Positions 29,251-41,567 of a stretch of 64,000 nt of DNA are shown piece after piece. Every line of letters starts with the position of its first letter. Position 1 is the first letter of the stretch. The notes beneath the pieces were generated by a model. The model was not told where the DNA came from, did no database searches, and saw only the letters and a list, made by a program, of their open reading frames with translations. The DNA is from Eriocheir sinensis (lineage: Eukaryota; Arthropoda; Malacostraca; Decapoda; Varunidae): the NCBI RefSeq assembly GCF_024679095.1, contig NC_066553.1:1538494-1602493 (forward strand), in the 5' to 3' direction. The position numbers and the translations under genes were made by a program.

Positions 29251-29278
29251 ATGACTACTCCTTCGCCGTGGTCATCAG
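29251..29278 (+). CDS. Candidate first coding exon, unidentified gene
   Basis: An ATG in favourable context (ACAATGA) opens nine codons, MTTPSPWSS, plus one base, and ends at CAG|GTGAGG, a near-consensus donor. Reading through the donor would give a 62-codon frame ending near 29439, which becomes Ala/Arg-rich and looks non-coding. A TATA-like box lies at 29082. No downstream exon was found, so the gene's identity is unknown. Confidence 0.25.
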
Positions 29279-31547
29279 GTGAGGCTGGCGGTCACCGCCG
29301 CCGCCTGAGGGGCGCTGCCAACGCTACACAGCAGCTCGCCGCCGCCGCCGCCTCACCCAGCTGCGACTCTTGGCCTTGGGGGCTGACTAACTACTACTTG
29401 GCACCGCGTGATTTGAAGGCCCAAAGCCTTCGTGACTAACAGTGAGCAGAACCTTCGTCACGGTTTCCTCAAGAACAATAATTATTTGGCAAAGACAGCA
29501 ACAGTCGGTGCTAAAGAAATGGAATTGCTAATTCTCCACCTGGGGCGCCATGTTTCCTGTAAGCGTCCCCACCACACGCGACACACAGGAAGGCGGGAGG
29601 AGTTTGGCACATGGAAGACACTGACATGGAAGACATTAGCAAAGAACAACGGTGGCGGCGGCGCGAGTCACAATAGAACAATGAACAGACTGGACAACGA
29701 GACGAGACTATAGTACAAGTTAATCTTTGGTGTTGGTGCAGAGCTTTGTGACGCCGCGCCGCCGCTCCGCCCAGCCCGTGACGACACGAAGACGATAAGG
29801 CAAAACACGCCCCAGAAGCATCCCGTCCATCCGTCACTGTTTCCTTACTCCCTTTGCCTTCTTAAGCCTAAGTTGAACGGTGTGCGTCAGTTTTCACGTT
29901 ATCAGCATAGTCCTCGGGGCGTATCGATCACCGTAAATATAAACTGATAACTTGTTTTTACTCGCATACCTTTCACGAGACATTACCAACTACTTTACCT
30001 TCTTTTCTGCTTCTCGAGTGGCAGCGCGTGGCGGAGGATACGGTTTCTTTCCATGAAGTTCATCGGTATTTTGTGTTCATTTATACATGATGGGAAGCAA
30101 GGCACATTAAAGGAGGATACTGTTTCATTAGGCGCTGTACCCGACGACCGGCGGCGTGTGTTGGTGGAAGGAAGTATTTTTCTACCCTCGTTAGCTGCTT
30201 CTCAGACTTGATAATAATACGTGGATCATATTAACGTCTCAGTTTGCCTCAAAGTTGGAGAAATTCAAGTGAATGTAACGTGTCACTAACAAGGGGAATC
30301 TAACAGACGACATCGGTGTGCCGGGTCACACACGCAGCCTTATGGCCGTGTCAAGTTATCGCTGTCTGACGCACCAGGAAACAGGACGCGTGGCAAAGAG
30401 CAGACAGACAGACTACCGCCACACTATATCATCATTAGCCTTTATCACAACAAAAGCGCCAACAAAGACACCCACAGTTATGCACTGCTTACGATGGACC
30501 CCAAACAATGACCCTGAATAACCCCTAGATAATTCTTGAATAATCCCTATACGTGAAAGGCTGACCTGAGTCTTTACCGGCGGAGCCCCGACATCCCTCC
30601 ACACAGCACGCCCCCGCCGCCCCGACCAGCACACCCCAAAGGGCGCCGCCAACCACGCGCTACCTCATGGCCAAAGCTTTTACTAGAATTATCCTTTGTT
30701 CTCTCTTGATCTTACCCACTCTGTGTCTATGTATTGCCCTTACGATCACGCAGAAAGCCTATTGGTAACTGACAACACGGTTTGGCACTTCATAAGTATT
30801 TATCTTTCTGCGCGTTGGAGTCGGCACCAGTGAGGTGAGCCGCGCGACCCCGTGCTGCCCACGACGCTGAAGAGCCTGCCCCGGCGCGCCTTAATACGCT
30901 CCACACCCCCCATCCACACACCAACGCACGCACTCACACACCACCAGGCACACGACTCGGCTCTTTGGTACACGCCACCACGGGGCCCCACGCATCATTA
31001 TAAATCACTGTTACACGCCTCCACACGCCTCTTAAACTATCGCACGCCTCGTCACGACGTCACAAGACATCACACGCCTCCACACACCCTGAGTGCCGTG
31101 ACACGCAGCACACGCCCGCCCCGGCGCCGGGAGACTCGCGGCCTGCTGCTGCCCCGCCTGTCCCCGTGTGTCACCCTGCCCCGGAGGTCGGGCCTCAGAC
31201 CTCCCAGGCCTCGCGGCTCAGCCCCTAGCGGCGCAGCATGGTCCCGACGCCCTCCGGCGGGATGCGCCGTGGCCCCGCCAGGCCGGCTTCGTAATACTGA
31301 GACAAGGGCGCGGCTGGTCCGCCACGCTCACCCGCACACAGAACATACTTTACGATTAAGTTTCAAGTGTTACATTTTTCAATAAATATTGATTTCATAT
31401 TACATCAGTAATATTAAGCTTTGCCTCGCGACAAAAGAAAAATATAATTACAATAATGTTTATCTTCATTCACACAGATGAGACTGAGAGAAAGTAGTAA
31501 ATACTTCCCCGGGAATAATGCAAACCTTCAGCGCGTCAACCAACAGT

Positions 31548-31886
31548 CTAAAAGTGAGTTTCCGTTTGGTCCTCGTTGTGGGAAGTCCTCCCGGCGGCGG
31601 CGGCGGCGGGGGAGGCGGGGAGTGTGCGCTCCCCCCCGGCGTCCGTGCCCTGGAAGGTGGTGTTGGCGGGGGCGCCGCGCCCCTCCTCCCCCACCAGCGG
31701 GTTGCCGTAGGCGTCGGTGTAGCCGCCGCTGAAGCTGTGGCCGTCCCCGTAGCCGCGCACGTCGTACACGCCGTTCGCCTTGCTGGCCAGCGTCGCCTCA
31801 AGCGGTGCGCTGATGGTCAAGGTGGAGCGGCCGCTCTCGCCGCGCAGCCACATGTTGGCCCGCTCCTCCTCCTCCAGCTTTTTCTT
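31548..31886 (-). CDS. Fuseless-like membrane protein, last coding exon (C-terminal tail)
   Basis: The minus-strand acceptor is CTACCTTGCAG|AAG at 31886, and the TAG stop is at 31550-31548. The exon gives 112 codons plus stop and enters in phase 0, matching the donor at 32399. It encodes a cytosolic-looking tail with no membrane segment: a basic/acidic start, KKKLEEEERANMWLRGE, then a Gly/Tyr-rich part (GYGDGHSFSGGYTDAYGNP), then an Ala/Pro-rich end with DQTETHF at the C terminus. The basic-then-acidic beginning directly follows the last membrane segment from the preceding exon. Codon use is strongly GC-biased compared with the repeats around it. The family assignment rests on the preceding exons; the tail itself is not diagnostic. 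Confidence 0.65.
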   Translation of the reverse strand, partial: KKKLEEEERANMWLRGESGRSTLTISAPLEATLASKANGVYDVRGYGDGHSFSGGYTDAYGNPLVGEEGRGAPANTTFQGTDAGGERTLPASPAAAAAGRTSHNEDQTETHF

Positions 31887-32174
31887 CTGCAAGGTAGGGA
31901 AGGGTAAGCTCAGGGGCGGGGGAGGCAGGGGCATGATGGGCAGGTCTGTTGTTGTTCGGAAAAGGGAATTTTGTCAATCATTGAAGATTAATTTTCTTTG
32001 AAAATTAGTGTTTTTTAGGTTTTAACGTTTTTCCAATTAACTAACTCCAACTAAACAGCATTTTGAGCAAGAAAGTAGCGGAGAGTAGCGTCAGTAATGT
32101 AGCCATACTATTCACTCAGCCGGACAGTATCTACCTCCCTGACCCACGGGTCGCGGCAGCCCGGCTCGGCTCAC

Positions 32175-32201
32175 CTCTGCCAGCGCGGAGGCGGCGGACA
32201 T
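32175..32201 (-). CDS. Candidate alternative first exon within last intron
   Basis: On the minus strand ATG at 32201 opens nine codons, MSAASALAE, ending at GAG|GTGAGC, a strong donor. The donor is in phase 0, as is the acceptor of the last exon at 31886, so joining would give a short protein consisting of this leader plus the cytosolic tail. A TATA-like box and an initiator-like TCAT lie just upstream (32236-32206). An in-frame stop a little further upstream, with no acceptor between, argues for a first exon rather than a cassette exon. The implied leader of about five bases before the ATG is unusually short. Confidence 0.25.
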
Positions 32202-32205
32202 ATTA

Positions 32206-32236
32206 TGACAGCCGTAAACATTAATGAATTTTTATA
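32206..32236 (-). promoter_or_regulatory. Possible TATA/initiator core promoter inside the gene
   Basis: TATAAAAA on the minus strand begins at 32236. The A of a TCAT initiator-like string is at 32206, exactly 30 bases downstream, which is the spacing expected of a TATA promoter. AT-rich introns produce such pairs by chance, so transcript 5'-end data would be decisive. Confidence 0.25.
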
Positions 32237-32398
32237 TTCTTTCATCGAAAAACCGATATACAATTCTATTCCTCTTCCCCCCCCCTAACACAACTCCCCA
32301 CTTACATACATCCCCCTCTCCCAATACACACACAAAAAAAAACCCATCCCACACACCCCAGCACACCAACCCCACCCCAAACACACCCCAGCACGCAC

Positions 32399-32565
32399 CT
32401 TGTAGAAGAATCTGAGGTAGTGTGTGGGGAAGACGACGCCCTTGTTCCCCTCGCCCGCCCCGTCCATCACGGCGCCGCGCACGAGGATGGAGTTGGCGGT
32501 GTAGAAGCACATGAGCACGATCTGGCCCGTCACCGCCGTCAGGAAGTTGCTCACCACCGGCAGAT
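32399..32565 (-). CDS. Fuseless-like membrane protein, internal exon
   Basis: The acceptor is CTCCCGCAG|AT at 32565 and the donor is TACAAG|GTGCGT at 32399. The exon is 167 nt: two bases completing a split Asp codon, then 55 codons, leaving in phase 0. It encodes DLPVVSNFLTAVTGQIVLM and continues through CFYTANSILVRG, a hydrophobic membrane-spanning segment. A loop GAVMDGAGEGNKGVVFP and the membrane-proximal HYLRFFYK follow. In the spliced product this segment directly follows the second VWRGxW motif. Both phases fit the neighbouring exons at 36489 and 31886. A SINE sits just upstream in the intron. Confidence 0.75.
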
Positions 32566-32660
32566 CTGCGGGAGGAGGGGAGCGGGGACGTGAGTGTGGG
32601 TGGAGGGTACAAGGGGGTGTTGGTAGTTACAGGAATGATACATATGAAGTAATCTAGGGA

Positions 32661-32982
32661 AGGCGGTGGCTGAGTGGTTAGCGTGCATGCGTGATGAACC
32701 CAAGGACCCAGGTTCGAGTCACACCGATACCCACTGACAGTGTTCAACCATCCCCGAGTGACGGAAGATTACCAACATGCTTCCCAGATCCTCAGTCAAC
32801 CCTAACTTCAGACTTCGTTCAAGAGGAGGGTATCAGGACACCTCTCCTCCCGAAATTGACCTCTCTTTCGGCCACCTCTTTTGATTCTTTTTTTTAGGAG
32901 CAGCGAGTAGCGGGCTTTTTTTTAATTATTGTTTCCTTTTTGTGTGTGCCCTTGAGCTGTCTCCTTTGTTGTAAAAAAAAAA
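32661..32982 (+). mobile_element. tRNA-derived SINE, family B, near full length
   Basis: The head reads GGCGGTGGCTGAGTGGTTAG (A box region), with a B box GGTTCGAGTC at 32711-32720. The tail carries CCGAAATTGACCTCTCTTTC, AGCGAGTAGCGGGC and GCCCTTGAGCTGTCTCC, and ends in an A-run at about 32973. The tail recurs on the minus strand at 54733-54885 and, more diverged, at 24738-24895 and 46592-46655. It is inserted in the intron of the minus-strand gene, antisense to it. Confidence 0.85.
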
Positions 32983-33284
32983 GTGCAGCACTGAAGGCCA
33001 AGCAAGAGTCATAAATCACGGAACCCACTATAAATAAAATTCGCCTGCGCCACTAACGAGCTGGGGCCGCTCAAGAGGACAGTCAAGAGAGCCGACAGAC
33101 GCTATAGGCAGCCCCTAAAGAAAAAGAATTCTCTAACGCTCCTTCACCAGCCTTGAGGATGCAGAGTAAAGATTTAAATGGGTTATGCGGATATATGAGA
33201 ATTGAATTTAACTGAGGAGGGAGAGTTACCAGGTTAATATACATAGTGTGAGCTAGTACAATATAACTATAGCATAAATTTTCA

Positions 33285-33600
33285 GGGAAGGGAGGGATGG
33301 GAATGGAAGGGAACGGAAGGGAAGGGAAGGGAAGGGAAGGAAAGAGAAGAGAAAAGAAGAGAAGAGAAGAGAAGAGAAGGGAAGGGAAGGGAAGGAAAGA
33401 GAAGAGAAAAGAAGAGAAAAGAAGAGAAGAGAAGAGAAGAGAAGGGAAAGGAAGGGAGGGGAAGGGAAGGGAAGGGAAGAGAAGAGAAAAGAAGAGAAGA
33501 GAAGAGAAGGGAAGGGAAGGGAAGAGAATGGAAGGGAAGGAAAGGAAACGGAAGGGAAGGGAAGGGAAGGGAAGGGAAGGGACGTGATAGAAGGGCACGT
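33285..33600. repeat. (GGGAA/GAGAA)n pentamer array
   Basis: Alternating blocks of AAGGG and AAGAG pentamers run with a loose higher-order repetition. The array lies within the gene's intron. Confidence 0.95.
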
Positions 33601-33667
33601 GAGGGCAGAAAGTACGGGAGGAAGAGAGAGACGGAGGGGAGGAAGTGATTGAAAGGCGGGAGGGGAG

Positions 33668-34640
<973 letters not shown>

Positions 34641-34710
34641 CCCATTAAATCTGCAGCAAAAAGCAACACCTGAGCCGCAGAGTCCAGTGCGTCGGTAATT
34701 AAGGGGGCCT

Positions 34711-34975
34711 AGGGGGAGAAATGGCCGTGGAAAAGACTGTCCCCGGTTACGTATGCCCTCTCACTCTACTGGTACCTGGCGCCACTCGTAAATAGGTTAG
34801 GTTACGTTAGGTTAGGTTAGGTTAGGTTAGGTTAGATTAGGTTAGGGGGAGAAATAGCCATGGAAAAGACTGTCCCCGGTTACGTATGCCCTCTCGCTCT
34901 ACTGGTACGTGGCGCCGCTCGTAAACAGGTTAGGTTACGTTAGGTCAGGTTAGGTTAGGTTAGGTTAGGTTGGGT
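34711..34975. repeat. 133-bp direct duplication joined to TTAGG repeats
   Basis: AGGGGGAGAAATRGCCRTGG through CTGTCCCCGGTTACGTATGC to a GGCGCC-containing end starts at 34711 and 34844. Each copy is followed by GGTTA repeats, so the unique segment and the telomere-like repeat appear to have been duplicated together. Confidence 0.9.
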
Positions 34976-35512
34976 TGGGTAAGGCTGGGTAAGGTAAAGT
35001 TATGTTAGATTAGGTTAAGTTAGATAAGATTGGGGTAGGTTACAATAGATTAGGTTTGGTAAGGCTCTTGAACAAGTTAGGTTACATAAGGGTAGGTTAC
35101 AATAGGTTAGGTTTGGTAAGGTTAGGTAAGGTTGGGTAAGGTTAGGTAAGGTAAGGTAAGGTTAGATTAGGTTAAGTTAGATAAGATTAGGGTAGGTTAC
35201 AATAGGTTAGGTTTGGTAAAGCTCTTAAACAGGTTAGGTTACGTTAGATTTGGTGAGGTTGGGTTAGGTTAGGTTAGGTTAGGCTGGGTAAGGCTAGGTA
35301 AGGTAAGGTTAGGTTAGATTAGGGTAAGTTAGATAAGATTAGGAAAGGTTACAATAGGTTGAGTTAGGTTAGGTTAGGTTAGATAAGGCAAGGTAAGGTA
35401 AGGTTAGGTTAGATTAGAATTAGTTAGATAAGATTAGGTTAGGTTAGTTTAGGTTAGGTATTTAAGGTTAGGTTAGGTGAGATTATATTAGGTTAGGTAA
35501 GGAAAGGTTTAT
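34793..35512. repeat. Interstitial TTAGG telomere-like repeat block
   Basis: Runs of perfect GGTTA, the arthropod telomere repeat TTAGG, alternate with degenerate variants such as GGTAA, GATTA and GGGTAA across about 700 bp. Exact runs of four or more units occur near 34805, 34945, 35265 and 35365. The block lies in an intron of the minus-strand gene. Confidence 0.9.
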
Positions 35513-35569
35513 TTAAGTCTGCCCTGCTAGAGGATGCTGCGTAGAAAATGGTGACCAGGGGCGAGATGG

Positions 35570-36090
<521 letters not shown>

Positions 36091-36129
36091 GCGGTGAAGA
36101 AGACAAACAGGTGGTCTCGTGTTTACCTT

Positions 36130-36488
36130 TTTCCTCTCTTTGTTTTCCTTCATAAAACTGTCACAACATTCTCCCTTTGTCTCCTCCCTCCCTCCCTCCC
36201 TCCCTCCCTCCCTATGTTTATTCTTCCTTCCTTCCCTCTCTCCCCATATCCTCATTGTTCTTCTCTCCCTTCCTTCGTACCTCCCATATTGCTCCCTCTC
36301 TCTCTCTCTCTCCCTCCCTCCTTGTCTTCTTCCCTTTCTTCCTCCCTTTCTCTATCCCTTCCTCCCTCTCTGTCTCATACCTTACCTTCTTCTCTCTGGA
36401 CTTTTCCTTTCTTTTTATTCTCTTCTCATGTTTTCTCTGTTCCCCCTTTCTCTCTCTCTCCCCTTTCCTCCCTCCCCTCCCCTCTCAC
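36130..36488. repeat. CCCT/CTTC pyrimidine stretch next to exon
   Basis: Degenerate CCCTC, CTTCC and TCTC repeats lie immediately downstream of the exon donor at 36489. On the gene's sense strand this is purine-rich. Confidence 0.85.
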
Positions 36489-36675
36489 CTGGGACGAGGT
36501 AGATGTTGAGGAGGTTCCACACGCCGCGCCACACGTTCACGTCGCCCACGAAGCAGATGGTGTGGTAGACGTCCTCCAGCAGCGTCTTGGCCACGCCCTT
36601 GCGGATGTGGCGGAAGCACGGCACGATCATCAGCTGCGCCAGGAACGTCAGCATCGTCACCGTCATGCCCACCAC
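36489..36675 (-). CDS. Fuseless-like membrane protein, internal exon with second VWRGxW motif
   Basis: The acceptor is TTCGGTGCAG|GTG at 36675 and the donor is CCCAG|GTGAGA at 36489. The exon is 187 nt: 62 codons plus one base that joins the next exon to form Asp. It enters in phase 0 and begins VVGMTVTMLTFLAQLMIV, finishing a membrane segment started in the previous exon. It continues with a basic loop CFRHIRKGVAKTLLED and a further hydrophobic stretch ending VWRGVWNLLNIYLVP. The VWRGxW string repeats one in the preceding exon, indicating an internally duplicated membrane module. I associate this arrangement with the arthropod Fuseless family (multi-pass neuronal membrane protein, Drosophila fusl), from memory of the family and without a search. 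Confidence 0.75.
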
Positions 36676-37483
36676 CTGCACCGAATTATATCAAAGGTCA
36701 AGTTTTGCTAGAAAAGATACAGAGACGAGCAACCAAACAAATTCCAGCGTTCCGTAACTTGCCGTATGACGAGCATTTTTAAGCGTTTAGATAAGTTTTC
36801 CTTTTCATATGTTTCAGACACACTGGAGCACGGCTACAACCTGAAGACTTTGTGTTAATAATTTCCCCACAGCTTAGGTCACCAGTAGCGTAAGTTAAGG
36901 GTAGTAATTTCCTCTTATTTCTCTCTTTACTGTAAAATTTCCATGTCCCTTTCTTCCGTAAAGGCACATGGTGTTCTCTTATAACTGTTTCCTGCCGGAG
37001 GGAGAGGTGGGTGGGGAGGAGCCTTCATCTATTCTGTCCTGTCCTACCACACGTAGATTACTAGTAGTAGCGGTAGTAAACAGACACCCTCGCCATAGAC
37101 CGCCAAGTCTTCTGGTGTCTGTTCTTCCTATGTATTCCTATGTTCTCCTATGTATTCCTCCTCCTCCTCCTCCTCCTCCTCCTCCTTCTCCGTCCCTCGT
37201 GTCCCCTCGCCGCGTCACGGGCTAATGTGATGGACAAGCTCTTCTCATCCGCCCTCAGACGCAGGTGATTGGTGGAGCAAGGGCTGAGGGACTTGATTGC
37301 TCGGCCCGGGACGGAGAGGGAGCTGGGCCAGGATGGTTGGCTGCTCGTGGGGACGGGAGTGGAAGGGAGTTGGGGGTTGAGAGAAGTTGGGGTGGGTGTG
37401 CAGTTGAAAGGATCGCCAGGGAGAGGGTAGAGATACAATATAAAGATGGTAGAAGTGGATGGAAGGAGTGGAGAGGGGAGGAA

Positions 37484-37790
37484 GAGGGTCGAGGGAGTGT
37501 AAGGAAATTGGGGTGGAGTTAGGAGAGACTGGGAGTGAGTGGAATTGGTACGAGTGGTAGGGATAGAGACAAAAGATAATGAGTGTGGAGGGGAGTGGAA
37601 GAGGGTGAAAAGGAGTGGAAGAGGGTCGAGGGAGTGTAAGGAAATTGGGGTGGAGTTAGGAGAGACTGGGAGTGAGTGGAATTGGTAGGAGTGGTAGGGA
37701 TAGAGACAAAAGATAAGGAGTGTGGAGGGGAGTGGAAGAGGGTGAAAAGGAGTGGAAGAGGCTGGAAAGGAGTAGTGGAAGTGCAGAGTA
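37484..37790. repeat. 137-bp direct duplication, GGAGTGG-rich
   Basis: GAGGGTCGAGGGAGTGTAAG begins at 37484 and at 37621, with the following GGGGTGGAGTTAGGAGAGAC shared. The rest of the intron (36680-37480 and 37790-38360) shows no exon I can support. Confidence 0.9.
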
Positions 37791-38367
37791 GAAGAGAGTT
37801 GAAGGAGTACAGACAAAGATACACAAAGACAAAAAAATATATATACAAGAAGCCAGACAGACAACTCACACACGGCAGCTCCTGAGAGGGTTAAATTTAT
37901 TCACTACCTTTCCTTCCCGTCCACAGTGACATCTAACCCCCTTCATTCAAAGCCTCCAATCACGTTCTCCTTTATCTTCTTCTTTTGACCTGTATCGCTT
38001 TGTATCGCTTCTTAGGTCCTCCTTCTCTCGTTCCTCCCTTCTTCTTTTTCACGCACCTTCCTTTTCAGTGATACGTAATTTTGTAAACTGAGATAAATTC
38101 ACTTCTCTTCACTTATTCAGACATTTGTGCTCTTTTGTCCCAGCACTGCGCGAGGAACACTTTTGCCAACTTTACCGTTTTGCTCTCTGTTTCCTTTTCC
38201 TCAACTATATACCTGCTCAGTTTTCTCCACTCATCCACCAGTCTGCTCGTGACTCAGATCTTGCCTATTTCCTTCTTGAACTTAAATTGATTCAACTAAT
38301 ACGCGTTCCTACATATTCTTTCTCATCTAAACTTCAACCTAAACTTATTGATAACTTGGGGAGAGTG

Positions 38368-38412
38368 CTGGCTGGTGATCGCGAGTGCAGTACGTGATCA
38401 GACTAAGGTAAA
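38368..38412. repeat. Dispersed short repeat, copy 1
   Basis: CTGGCTGGTGATCGCGAGTG and the following CGTGATCAGACTAAGG resemble the segment at 47259-47310. The class is unknown. Confidence 0.6.
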
Positions 38413-38429
38413 TGACCCATACATAGGCC

Positions 38430-38546
38430 TACATACATACATACATACATACATACATAACATACATACACCCATACATACATACACACACACGTCAAAA
38501 CACTAACATAACAAGAGTCAAACATCAAGGCCATTCATGTTCTTTG

Positions 38547-38589
<43 letters not shown>

Positions 38590-38632
38590 GAGGCGCTGGG
38601 AGACGGCAGGTGGGCAGTCAGGAGCAAAAAGG

Positions 38633-38698
<66 letters not shown>

Positions 38699-38740
38699 TA
38701 AAACCTTTCATTACCATACCTTCACCTCCTCCTCCTCCTC

Positions 38741-38773
<33 letters not shown>

Positions 38774-38800
38774 TATCTCCTTCTCCTCCTCCTCCTCCTC
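38430..38800. repeat. (ACAT)n, (GT)n, (CA)n, (CTA)n, (TCC)n cluster
   Basis: ACAT units at 38430-38460, GT at 38550-38588, CA at 38635-38697, CTA at 38741-38773 and TCC runs at 38779-38806 abut the exon donor at 38814. Confidence 0.95.
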
Positions 38801-38813
38801 CTCCTCGCCTTAC

Positions 38814-38963
38814 CATGGATCCCCAGGCGGAGTAGACAGGCTTGGCGGGGAAAAGTATGGCGTCGAGGAAGACCCAGGAGCCTCGCCATACGAACACGAC
38901 GAGGGAGCCTGTCACCACCACCGTGAAGACCGTGTCCAGCAGAAAGTACCCGTACCGCTCCTT
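38814..38963 (-). CDS. Fuseless-like membrane protein, internal exon with first VWRGxW motif
   Basis: The acceptor is CCCCACAG|AAG at 38963 after a pyrimidine-rich tract, and the donor is TCCATG|GTAAGG at 38814. The exon is exactly 50 codons, phase 0 at both ends. It encodes KERYGYFLLD followed by a long hydrophobic segment TVFTVVVTGSLVVFVWRGSW, then VFLDAILFPAKP and the start of the next membrane span VYSAWGSM. The VWRGSWVFLD string parallels VWRGVWNLLN in the next exon. If the family assignment is right, this is the middle of an eight-pass protein whose N-terminal half is encoded further upstream. In Drosophila, Fuseless acts presynaptically in calcium-channel localisation; that role here is inference. 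Confidence 0.75.
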
Positions 38964-39029
38964 CTGTGGGGCGAGGGGGCGGGCGTGAGGGGGGATGAAC
39001 ATGCAGACAGACACACGATCACACACACA

Positions 39030-39815
39030 GAGACACAAGGACAGTTATCTCGAGAACATTAATAAAAGGGCAAATAACTCTACAACGTGAATTCTGAGGC
39101 CGAGAAGACATAGGGAGAGTGAGATATATGAACATGCAGACACTCTCACAGTCACACACACAAACACAAGGACATTTATCTCGAGAACATTAATAAAAGG
39201 GCAAATAACTCTACAACGTGAATTCTGAGGCCGAGAAGACGGAGAGAGTGAGATAGATGAACATTCAGACACTCTCACGGCCACACACACACAGACACAA
39301 GGACAGTTATCTCGAGAACATTAATAAAAGGGCAAATAACTCTATAACGTGAATTCTGAGGCCGAGAAGACAAGGTGAGAGAGAGACAGATGAACATTCA
39401 GACACTCTCACGGTCACACACACACAGACACACAGACACAAGAACAGTTATCTCTAGAACATTAAAAAAGGGCAAATAACTCTATAACGTGAATTCGGAG
39501 GCCGAGAAGACAGAGAGAGAGAGACAGATGAACATGCAGACACTCTCACGGCCACACACACACAGACACAAGAACAGTTATCTCGAGAACATTAATAAAA
39601 GGGCAAATAACTCTATAACGTGAATTCTGAGGCCGAGAAGACGGAGAGAGTGAGACAGATGAACATTCAGACACTCTCACGGTCACACACACACAGACAC
39701 ACACGCACAAGGACAGTTTTATCTCTAGAACATTAATAAAAGGGCAAATAACTCTATAACGTGAATTCGGAGGCCGAGAAGACAAGGTGAGAGAGTGAGA
39801 CAGATGACAGAGACA
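39030..39815. repeat. 131/141-bp minisatellite, about six copies
   Basis: The landmark GAGAACATTAATAAAAGGGC (CTAGAAC in some copies) recurs near 39051, 39182, 39313, 39454, 39584 and 39725, with spacings of 130-131 or 141 bp. Each unit ends in a short CA run and contains AACTCTATAACGTGAATTC. It lies just upstream of the first supported exon. Confidence 0.95.
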
Positions 39816-39899
39816 TACACAAATTCCAGGACTCTCTAGAACACGCAAAACTGGGCGTGAGAGTCAAATGGCTGTTTTTTATCTACTGTCGGGCTATTC

Positions 39900-40496
<597 letters not shown>

Positions 40497-40836
40497 CCAA
40501 ATAAAAGAAAACTAATACCATACCATCACCATCATCATCATCATCATCATCTTCATTACCTTCTCTCATGCACCGAAAACTTCAACAATTAATACAACAA
40601 AATAACCGAAAGAGAGAAAGAAAACGAATTAAAAGACAGAGAGAAAACGAGGAAGAAGGAAGAAAACGGGTGAAATCATGACCGAAATAACAATAAACGG
40701 AATGAAAGAAAACGAGAGAAAGGGAAATTAGGAGAAGCCAAATAAAGAAAACGGGAAAGAGGAGCGAACGAATCTGGAACTAATGAAATAAAAGAAATAC
40801 AAGGGAGCCATTAGAAGAATAAGAGAGAGGGAAGGG

Positions 40837-41120
<284 letters not shown>

Positions 41121-41282
41121 AAACTCCTCGCCCCTAAAAATAGCGCCGAACTCCCATCTCCAGAACGGTTTTGGATCCTCGCGTCAATACCCTGAGACGA
41201 TTCCTTCCCCCTCCTGTGAATACCAGCGCGTGATTTTGTCTTCTTCCTTCCGCCCAGTTTAACAAGGGAGGTGATGGAGCGA

Positions 41283-41380
41283 GAGGAGGAGGAGGAGGAG
41301 GAGGAGGAGGAGGAGGAAGAGGAGGATATTAGTTGAGTCGTGTCTTCTTGGTCTTTCAAAAGTCTCTTCTTCATTGTGCA

Positions 41381-41472
<92 letters not shown>

Positions 41473-41488
41473 AAACAAGTAGCGGCTA

Positions 41489-41521
<33 letters not shown>
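41283..41521. repeat. (GGA)n, (GA)n and (CT)n
   Basis: GGA at 41284-41325, GA at 41391-41469 and CT at 41490-41521. The GA and CT tracts are complementary and about 20 bp apart, so a hairpin is possible. Confidence 0.95.
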
Positions 41522-41524
<3 letters not shown>

Positions 41525-41567
41525 TTGGATCAGGTCGGCCTCAGCTTGTTATGGCGCTGGCAAGTGT

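Larger units (their letters stand above)
28880..31400. other. CpG- and GC-rich region without confirmed gene
   Basis: GC-rich islands at about 28900-29060, 29280-29350, 29745-29790, 30580-30660 and 30830-31330 alternate with AT-rich sequence. Several splice-donor-like strings occur, for example CAG|GTGAGG at 29278 and GAG|GTGAGC near 30835. These may mark promoters or first exons, but only the 29251 case has an attached start codon. The end nearest 31.5 kb would include the 3' untranslated region of the minus-strand gene. Confidence 0.5.

Noticed and set aside
37200..37290. Minus-strand peptide LRLRADEKSLSITLARDAA
   Set aside because: It looks protein-like, but no acceptor/donor pair frames it and it would break the matching phases of the exons on either side.
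39030..39815. CRISPR-like or regularly interspersed array
   Set aside because: The spacers between landmarks are themselves conserved, so it is an ordinary minisatellite.
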